Part shown: positions 32,419 through 38,015 of the stretch, piece by piece
Numbering within the stretch: the stretch's first letter is position 1
Layout: every line of letters begins with the position of its first letter
Origin: Anaerolineae bacterium
Lineage (GTDB): Bacteria > Chloroflexota > Anaerolineae > Anaerolineales > Villigracilaceae
DNA: 38,015 nt
NCBI GenBank assembly: GCA_018648655.1
Contig: JABGQV010000085.1
Span: 1-38,015, forward strand
Direction of reading: 5' to 3'
The notes under the pieces: model-generated
What the model was told of the DNA's origin: nothing
Databases searched by the model: none
The model's input: the letters and a program-made list of their open reading frames with translations, nothing else
Position numbers and translations under genes: made by a program

Positions 32419-33288
32419 TTAGGGTATCTCAGCAAATGCTTCCATTGGTGCGAAACCGACTCCTACCATGCTCGGCCCTGTATGCGCGCCCAAAACCAGC
32501 GACATGGGACCCATCGGTAACCAAGTGCAATCGAAAAGATTATCGACCATATCACGGAGCATTTCTGCACTTTCGGGGTTATTAGAATGGAGCACTTGTA
32601 CCATTAATTTACTCCCTTCAGCATGTTTTTCAGTGATTAGATTTGCTAAACCTTGTAAAGCGCGCTTAAATGTGCGGACTTGTCCAAGCTGTATATAAGT
32701 TCCGTTTACTTTCTCTACGCCAATAAGTGGCTTGAGCTTAAGCATGGATGCGATAACGCCTTTCATGTGACTAATCCGCCCGCCGTGAATGAGATATTTC
32801 AATTCAGCGAGCGAATACATACAATCGGTTGCTTCGCCGATTCGTTTTACCAAATCTAGAATTTGCTCTTTTGCCCAACCAGCTTTCAAAGCCCGCGCTG
32901 CTGCATAAACTTGCCATCCTGCTGCAGCGGTGAGGGTTTTTGTATCTATATGGGTCACATTGGCTTCGGGAACCAGCTTTGCGCCTTCAAGAGCGGCGTT
33001 AAAAGTACCGCTTAAGTCCGATGTCATATGAATAGATAAAATTTCGGGGTCTGTTTTGGCTATATTTCTGTAGACTTCGGCAAATTCTCCTGCCGAAGGT
33101 TGAGATGTGGTCGGGAGATTACCGCTTGTTTCTAATAGGGGATAGAAATCTTTATGCTCAATATCTACACCCTCGCGGTAGGATACGCCATCTAAAGTGA
33201 CGGTAAGCGGTACGGTGTGGATATCTAATTCGGCTTCTTCGCCTGCGGGGAGACGTAGATCTGTGCCACTGTCTGTTACGATTTTCAT
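32419..33288 (-). CDS. DegV family protein (fatty-acid binding)
   Basis: The product is 289 residues. It starts MKIVTDSGTDL and has TTSQPSAGEF near 60, SIHMTSDLSGTFN near 83, a region with KAGWAKEQILDLV, and the C-terminal LVLGAHTGPSMVGVGF. These are the DegV-family signature regions. DegV/FakB-type proteins bind one fatty acid and can present it to a kinase (FakA). No fakA is in the window. GGAGA precedes ATG 33288. Confidence 0.92.
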   Translation of the reverse strand: MKIVTDSGTDLRLPAGEEAELDIHTVPLTVTLDGVSYREGVDIEHKDFYPLLETSGNLPTTSQPSAGEFAEVYRNIAKTDPEILSIHMTSDLSGTFNAALEGAKLVPEANVTHIDTKTLTAAAGWQVYAAARALKAGWAKEQILDLVKRIGEATDCMYSLAELKYLIHGGRISHMKGVIASMLKLKPLIGVEKVNGTYIQLGQVRTFKRALQGLANLITEKHAEGSKLMVQVLHSNNPESAEMLRDMVDNLFDCTWLPMGPMSLVLGAHTGPSMVGVGFAPMEAFAEIP

Positions 33289-33388
33289 TTTTTCTCCTAA
33301 ATTTTATTTACGCTACGATGTGACTAACGCACCTGTTTTGGGCGTGATAGCCTTTAATATATTTTCTCTGACAGATGAAATAACGCTT

Positions 33389-33841
33389 TTAGGCCAAATA
33401 CGCCTCGAAATCCTTTGCCACTTCTTTATATACAGGCTTTTTGAATGAAACAACATTTTCTATCATTTCGTCCATGCTTACCCACTTCCAAGCGTGGAAT
33501 TCTTTTTGGTCACCAAGCGTGATGGCTTCGTCTGAACTTTCTAAGCGAAAAAGAAACCAATGATGAACTTGCCCACGATGAGGAGATTTGTTTGGGAATT
33601 CATAAACTGTTGGGCGAGGCGCTTTTGCAAGCAATTTTATATCGCTAGCTTTTATCCCTGTTTCTTCGTAAATTTCACGTTTGACCGCTTCTAGTAAATC
33701 TTCTCCCTCATCTAAACCACCTTGAGGGAATTGCCACTCATTAGGGAAATCTTTACGTTCGAATCCGAGCACTAAGCCATCTTTATTTAAGATAAGCGCG
33801 CCTACACCGGCGCGGAAGGTTTGGGTTTTCTTTTTTGTCAT
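33389..33841 (-). CDS. Nudix hydrolase (RppH/diadenosine polyphosphate type)
   Basis: The product is 150 residues. The Nudix box GGLDEGEDLL-EAVKREIYEETGI lies at 41-63 with all key glutamates. WQFPQGG before it and the charged C-terminus match RppH-like enzymes that remove pyrophosphate from RNA 5' ends, or ApnA hydrolases. The gene begins six bases after the upstream stop. Confidence 0.92.
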   Translation of the reverse strand: MTKKKTQTFRAGVGALILNKDGLVLGFERKDFPNEWQFPQGGLDEGEDLLEAVKREIYEETGIKASDIKLLAKAPRPTVYEFPNKSPHRGQVHHWFLFRLESSDEAITLGDQKEFHAWKWVSMDEMIENVVSFKKPVYKEVAKDFEAYLA

Positions 33842-33847
33842 ATCTCA

Positions 33848-34258
33848 TCAAATTCCAGAGATAGAAATGGCAATAGATATAAGTGCAATAATAAGAGATA
33901 CTATAGCAATCCATATAGATATTCGATGTTTTTTAGCATCATCTCTGAGCGATGCAAGTACTGAAGCTAAAAATGGAAAGTTCACGCTATGAATATCATT
34001 ACCCGCTTTTAGAGCAAAAAAAGGAATGCTACTTCCATCATCTTGTTTATAGCGAAATTTTTGATCAAGATGATAATAGAGTCTTCCAAAAACAATATCT
34101 ACATCAACTTTGAGTTTAGAAGCGATTTTTTGTACATCTATTGGTACATAAATTTTTGCGTCTCTGCTCTTGTCCTCTTTTGTATAGTTTTTGAACTCTT
34201 CATAGTATTGTTCATATATTACGTTAAGGATTTCAAGGTCTGTCGGGAGCTTTTTCAT
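33848..34258 (-). CDS. small protein with one C-terminal membrane helix, unknown function
   Basis: The product is 136 residues. The first 95 are soluble, with IYVPIDVQKIASKLKVDVDIVFGRLYYHLDQKF looking like a winged-helix fold. A hydrophobic segment (IWIAIVSLIIALISIAISI) at about 113-133 ends the protein, making it a tail-anchored type. Similar proteins occur in many bacteria as uncharacterised families. Start ATG 34258 with GAGG nearby. Co-oriented with the Nudix gene at six bases and with lipA. Confidence 0.78.
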   Translation of the reverse strand: MKKLPTDLEILNVIYEQYYEEFKNYTKEDKSRDAKIYVPIDVQKIASKLKVDVDIVFGRLYYHLDQKFRYKQDDGSSIPFFALKAGNDIHSVNFPFLASVLASLRDDAKKHRISIWIAIVSLIIALISIAISISGI

Positions 34259-34312
34259 AGGGCCTCTTATATATTGTGCTGGTGATAAGCGTTAGCCTTT
34301 TCTTTTTACTAT

Positions 34313-35233
34313 TTAATTATGTTTTTTACTTAGCTCTCTCACCTGCTCTGCCGCATGATACGAAGACCTCACCAGCGGTCCAGACTCCACCCACCTGAAT
34401 CCCAAATCTTTGCCAAATTCTTCTAACTCTGCAAATTCTTCGAGGGTGTAATAGCGTTCGATCGGGAGGTGCTTTCGGCTTGGTTGCAAATATTGTCCAA
34501 TAGTCAAAATATCCACGCCCCAGCTATGCAGATCACGGATGACATCTTTGACTTCATCCATCTCTTCGCCCAAGCCGAGCATAATACCCGATTTCGTGAG
34601 GCCTTTTGGCATCAATTTCTTAGCATTTACCAAAGTTGCTTCTGTGCGGGCATAATTGCTTTGTGGCTGAATACTTCTAAATAATCGCGGCACACTTTCT
34701 ACATTGTGATTCAAAATATCAGGTTTTGAGTCTATGACGATTTTTAAGGCTTCTACAGAGCCCTTAAAATCTGGAATCAAGACTTCTACTGAGCAATCAT
34801 CCATAATTTCATGAATGCGACGGATGACCATCGCAAAGATGGGTGCACCGCCGTCTCGGCGTTCATCTCTATTTACTGATGTAATCACGGCGTGCTTCAA
34901 ATCCATTGATTTTACGGCTTGTGCCACGCGTTCGGCTTCGTCCCAATCTAGGCTTTCTGGCATACCGTGTTTTACGTCGCAGAACCCGCAGGAGCGTGTG
35001 CATACATCGCCGAGCATCAAAAATGTGGCAGTGCCAGCACCGAAGCATTCGCCTAAGTTCGGGCACATTGCTTCTTCGCAGACGGTGTGCAATTCTTTAC
35101 GGCGCATCAATGCTTTGATTTTCTTTTGTGTCTCGCCCGAGGGCGCGCGCACTTTAATCCACTCTGGGCGGCGCAGCGGTTTGGCGGTAGGTGATTCGGG
35201 GGTGATTCTGTCTCGGGTAGGGGTAGCAGGCAT
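34313..35233 (-). CDS. lipA: lipoyl synthase
   Basis: The product is 306 residues from ATG 35233 (GAGG seven bases upstream); a reading to 35269 adds an unlikely 12 residues. The auxiliary cluster ligands are Cys52, Cys57 and Cys63 (CEEAMCPNLGEC), the radical-SAM cluster Cys78, Cys82 and Cys85 (CTRSCGFC). RSSYHA near the C-terminus is the serine that ligates the auxiliary cluster. It inserts two sulfurs into octanoyl groups on lipoyl domains. The lipB partner is not in the window. Confidence 0.97.
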   Translation of the reverse strand: MPATPTRDRITPESPTAKPLRRPEWIKVRAPSGETQKKIKALMRRKELHTVCEEAMCPNLGECFGAGTATFLMLGDVCTRSCGFCDVKHGMPESLDWDEAERVAQAVKSMDLKHAVITSVNRDERRDGGAPIFAMVIRRIHEIMDDCSVEVLIPDFKGSVEALKIVIDSKPDILNHNVESVPRLFRSIQPQSNYARTEATLVNAKKLMPKGLTKSGIMLGLGEEMDEVKDVIRDLHSWGVDILTIGQYLQPSRKHLPIERYYTLEEFAELEEFGKDLGFRWVESGPLVRSSYHAAEQVRELSKKHN

Positions 35234-35312
35234 AAAACCTCGTATGATTCGATAAATATTTTTGAGCAATATTATTTTGGGTGTGGGATAACGTGTCTCT
35301 GGCGGGGTGCGG

Positions 35313-36629
35313 TTAATCGTCCAATTTTTTAACCTTCAATCTTAAACCTTCGACCTCAACAACTTCGATTCCTTCGTTTTTTGAAATTATTTCCGTTAAA
35401 TTAGCTTTTTCGGCAGACCAAAGCTCGCCACCCACTCGCACCGTGCCATTTGGCGTGAAATCTGTTTTTGCATAGCCAGTTTTCCCGAGCATTGATTCGT
35501 GCCCTGTTCGGATAGGCGCTTTGAGCGCACGTAAAGCAAAACCGAGAATGGCGGTGAACATCGCGGCGATGAGCAAGGAAACGGTGATGACCAAGGGCAC
35601 AGAAACGCGGGCAAATTGGGGTGAGCCAGCAGAGTTAAAAAGTACGAGCGCGCCAACAATAAAAGAGCCAATTCCTGCTGCTGTAAGTGCGCCATGTGTG
35701 GGGGCTTTGATATCAAGAATGAAAAGTACAAAAGAAATAATGATGAAGATGAGACCAAAATAGTTGACGGGGAGAACGCCCATGCCATAGGTGGCGAGAG
35801 CGAGCGCGACTACGCCGATAAAGCCTGCTACCCAACCGCCAGGACTGCCCAGCTCGATGAAAATAGCCTGTGTGCCGATGGCGATGAGCAGAAAAACGAT
35901 ATTGGGATCGGTGAGCATTTTGAGTAATTGCTCGATGAGGGTGAGGGGGATATCTTCAATGTGGGCGTTATTGGTATTGAGTATGCGAGGCTCATTATTG
36001 ATGGTGATTTCGTAGCCATTGAGTTTTGTGAGTAGGTCACCGAGATCGTTGGCGATAAAATCGACCAGCCCAACTTCGAGGGCTTCGGTGGCCGAGACGG
36101 CACGAGCTTCTTCGATGGTTGCTTCGGCGAGCGCGATGGCTTCATCACCACGTCTTTCAGCCAATGAGCGGACGGTGGCTTTGAGCGCTTCGGTTGCTTT
36201 GGCTTTGGCTGTGTCGCCAATCTCTGATCCATCTAGGTTGATGGGGCTGGCTGCGCCAATAATCGTTTCGGGAGCCATTGCCGATGCGTGCCCCGCAAGT
36301 GTGATTATTGTTCCTGCCGAGCCAGCCATTGCACCTTTGGGTGAAACGTAAACGATAATCGGGATGTGGCTGCCACGAATAGTCTGGAGCATTTCGTTCA
36401 TCGTGTCGATGCTGCCGCCTGGGGTGTTGAGTTGCAAGATGAGAATTTCGGCATTTTGCCGCTCAGCAAGGTTTACTGCACGTTCAAGATATTGCTGTGA
36501 TGCAGGCGCGACTGCGCCATCTATGGTCATGGTCATGATGGTGGAGAGACCATCTTGGGCATGGGCAGGTGTCTGCGAAAGTAGTAATACAGTGAAGATG
36601 ATGAAGAAGAGGGTTTTTATAGATTTCAT
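35313..36629 (-). CDS. nfeD: NfeD-type membrane-bound serine protease (ClpP-class)
   Basis: The product is 438 residues. A signal peptide ends after PAHA near 24. The ClpP-like domain, about 28-220, has NTPGGSIDTM near 68 and nucleophile Ser104 in KGAMAGSAGT; Lys142 or Lys144 in DTAKAKA is a candidate general base. Four to five membrane helices follow (about 225-370), then a cytoplasmic NfeD OB-fold with GKTGYAKTDFTPNGTVRVGGELW. In archaea the family cuts stomatin, but no stomatin gene is adjacent. TATAAT lies nine bases before the ATG, with no ribosome site. Confidence 0.92.
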   Translation of the reverse strand: MKSIKTLFFIIFTVLLLSQTPAHAQDGLSTIMTMTIDGAVAPASQQYLERAVNLAERQNAEILILQLNTPGGSIDTMNEMLQTIRGSHIPIIVYVSPKGAMAGSAGTIITLAGHASAMAPETIIGAASPINLDGSEIGDTAKAKATEALKATVRSLAERRGDEAIALAEATIEEARAVSATEALEVGLVDFIANDLGDLLTKLNGYEITINNEPRILNTNNAHIEDIPLTLIEQLLKMLTDPNIVFLLIAIGTQAIFIELGSPGGWVAGFIGVVALALATYGMGVLPVNYFGLIFIIISFVLFILDIKAPTHGALTAAGIGSFIVGALVLFNSAGSPQFARVSVPLVITVSLLIAAMFTAILGFALRALKAPIRTGHESMLGKTGYAKTDFTPNGTVRVGGELWSAEKANLTEIISKNEGIEVVEVEGLRLKVKKLDD

Positions 36630-36733
36630 GGTCTAGGTATTATACTCTTTTTGATGAGAAGGGCATGAATTTTAAAGATGAAGTGGAGGAAGGCGCACAG
36701 AGCTTTCTTTTTCTTTGTGAAGCTTTGTGTCCC

Positions 36734-37876
36734 CTATGTTTTAAAAATACAACGACTTAGTCGTCTAACTCCTTCTATGATTTCATCTTCACCATAAAAT
36801 GCGAAGCAAAGGCGCATATATTCTGTCATCCCTTGATTTGCAGAGAATAATGCCCCCTGCCGAAAATCAACTTTGAAATCTTTTGCCCTTTTGCGTAATT
36901 TGCTTGTGTTTTGCCCTGGAATACGTCCCCAGAAGAAAAACCCGCCTCGTGGGAGGATATATTCTGCTATGGGGAGCATTTCTTTTAATGCTTTATCCAT
37001 GATAATAAGACGAGATTGATAAGTTCTGCGCAAAAGAGCGATATTTTTCTCTAAATCTCCAGATTCTACGAGTTCGTGGACAATCGAAGAAGTGAAAGGA
37101 TTCATTCCTCCGCCGCTGTCTAATAAGCCCGTGCTTGTGAGTTTTTTTAGCACTTTGGGATGCGCTTCTATCCATCCGAGTCTTAAACCGGGAGCGAGAA
37201 TTTTTGAAAAAGAGTTGAGAGAAGCGATTTGTGCAGAATCTTTGGCAAAAAGGGCAAAAGGTTTTGGAGGTTTAAGACCTGTCAGGTCTAGGAGATGATA
37301 GACCTCATCCGCGATGATGAGAAAATCATGCTTTTCTGCCAATTCAACGAGTTTTTCACGCTGTGCTAATGAGAGCGTTTTTCCGCTTGGGTTTTGGAAA
37401 GTGGGAATTGTGTAGAGTAGTTTCGGCGAATATTGTTGTAGTTTTTCTTCTAGAATATCTAAATTTAAACCTTTGTCATCTATAGGAATAGAAATAATAT
37501 TCAAGCCGTGATCGGCAAATATTTTTAAAGCCAGAAAATAAGTGGGCTCTTCTACGAAAACAGTATCACCAGCCTGCGTATATAGCGCTGTTAGTAAATT
37601 GAGTCCAGCAGAAGAACCAGTACTGATAAATAAAGAAGCAGGATCTACTTGCTCTCTGAATGAATGAGTCAAAAAATCAGCTAAGGTGGCGCGAAAATAA
37701 CCATTCCCTTGCTCTGTGCCGTATTGCAAAGAAGCATTTATCCCCTTTTTAAAAGCTTTTTCACTTGCAAGACGGAATATCTCATCTGGCAAGAGATTAA
37801 AATCAGGGTTGCCCATGCCCAAATCAATGATGTCGGCGGGGGCGGGTGTCTGTATAATTAGTTTATCGTTATTCAT
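36734..37876 (-). CDS. class I/II PLP-dependent aminotransferase
   Basis: The product is 380 residues from ATG 37876; the TTG start at 37894 falls inside the -10 and is rejected. The PLP lysine is Lys225 in SFSKILAPGLRLGW, with Asp190 in IIADEVYHLL. GNPDFNLLP near 22 and PTFQNPSG near 158 are typical of the 2-aminoadipate/aromatic group (LysN-like). TATAAT seven bases before the ATG and no ribosome site point to a leaderless mRNA. Substrate is not certain. Confidence 0.92.
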   Translation of the reverse strand: MNNDKLIIQTPAPADIIDLGMGNPDFNLLPDEIFRLASEKAFKKGINASLQYGTEQGNGYFRATLADFLTHSFREQVDPASLFISTGSSAGLNLLTALYTQAGDTVFVEEPTYFLALKIFADHGLNIISIPIDDKGLNLDILEEKLQQYSPKLLYTIPTFQNPSGKTLSLAQREKLVELAEKHDFLIIADEVYHLLDLTGLKPPKPFALFAKDSAQIASLNSFSKILAPGLRLGWIEAHPKVLKKLTSTGLLDSGGGMNPFTSSIVHELVESGDLEKNIALLRRTYQSRLIIMDKALKEMLPIAEYILPRGGFFFWGRIPGQNTSKLRKRAKDFKVDFRQGALFSANQGMTEYMRLCFAFYGEDEIIEGVRRLSRCIFKT

Positions 37877-37913
37877 GACAGAGATTATAACCAATGATTG
37901 GTGAAATCCCTGC

Positions 37914-37942
37914 TTGACCCTATCTAGGCATCACGGTAAAAT
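37914..37942 (+). promoter_or_regulatory. tRNA-Gly promoter
   Basis: TTGACC (37914-37919) and TAAAAT (37937-37942) are 17 bases apart, with the expected start about 14 bases before the tRNA. Confidence 0.78.
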
Positions 37943-37962
37943 CACTGTCGCAATTCAGAAAT

Positions 37963-38015
37963 GCGGGAGTCGCCAAGTGGTAAGGCATCAGCCTTCCAAG
38001 CTGACATTCGCGGGT
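37963..38015 (+). tRNA. tRNA-Gly (anticodon TCC), truncated by the window end
   Basis: The gene starts GCGGGAG (acceptor), has a D arm with AAGTGGTAA, and an anticodon stem TCAGC/GCTGA around the loop CTTCCAA, whose anticodon TCC is at 37995-37997. The window ends at GCGGGT, inside the T arm, so the acceptor 3' strand is not seen. Confidence 0.95.

Noticed and set aside
36687-36736. third family C repeat copy
   Set aside because: It has GCACAGAG and CTTTGTG wording like the other copies but no clear arms, so it is mentioned only as possible decay.

Overview
The window is a 38 kb piece of ordinary chromosome from a bacterium with moderate to low G+C content. It carries no transposase, phage gene or CRISPR array. 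The gene content suggests a member of the Chloroflexota, probably Anaerolineae-like: a menaquinone-type MenG methyltransferase, a NusA with an extended repeated C-terminus, a lipoprotein HlyD adaptor, an ArsR-type regulator with a large N-terminal domain, several starts that look leaderless, and many small intergenic dyad repeats. This is an inference from protein character, not from a marker gene.

Layout. 1-2052 (+) is the 3' part of a ClC chloride channel/transporter with CBS and TrkA-C domains. 2053-2714 has no convincing protein gene; on the minus strand it holds a promoter, several stem-loops and a 21-bp perfect hairpin, which together look like a structured RNA gene of about 340 nt. 2715-4525 (-) is a four-gene operon: two paralogous small proteins, a third small protein and an ArsR-type regulator, behind a near-consensus promoter. 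4654-11474 (-) is an exporter operon in the order TetR regulator, small membrane protein, ABC ATPase, two ABC-2 permeases, second ATPase, HlyD-type lipoprotein. It resembles the YbhGFSR/CecR layout with YbhF split into two proteins. Divergent from tetR is a small membrane protein gene that shares its operator region. 12203-14914 (-) holds a cold-shock protein and a membrane histidine kinase. 14978-17566 (+) is a large GH13-family glycoside hydrolase. 17632-19177 (-) has two SAM methyltransferases, one of them MenG/UbiE.

19315-26924 (+) is the translation and transcription cluster nusA-rnpM-infB-rbfA-nrnA-truB-ribF. The usual first gene, rimP, is missing, although a hairpin resembling the one that often precedes rimP lies directly before nusA. 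From 37876 down to 26945 every gene is on the minus strand: a class I/II aminotransferase, an NfeD-type membrane serine protease, lipA, a small membrane protein, a Nudix hydrolase, a DegV protein, a DUF1304 membrane protein, metA, metY, an RNase H with an N-terminal hybrid-binding domain, a P-loop kinase-like protein and an ornithine-cyclodeaminase-family dehydrogenase. The window ends inside a tRNA-Gly(TCC) gene that has its own promoter.

How it fits together. metA and metY together make homocysteine from homoserine. The nus-inf-tru genes serve transcription, ribosome maturation and tRNA modification. The TetR-led operon is a self-regulated drug or solute exporter. The most unusual features are the candidate RNA at 2247-2587, the small-protein operon, the different dyad repeats in almost every gap of the exporter operon, and a set of genes whose -10 boxes sit 6-9 nt before the ATG with no Shine-Dalgarno sequence.
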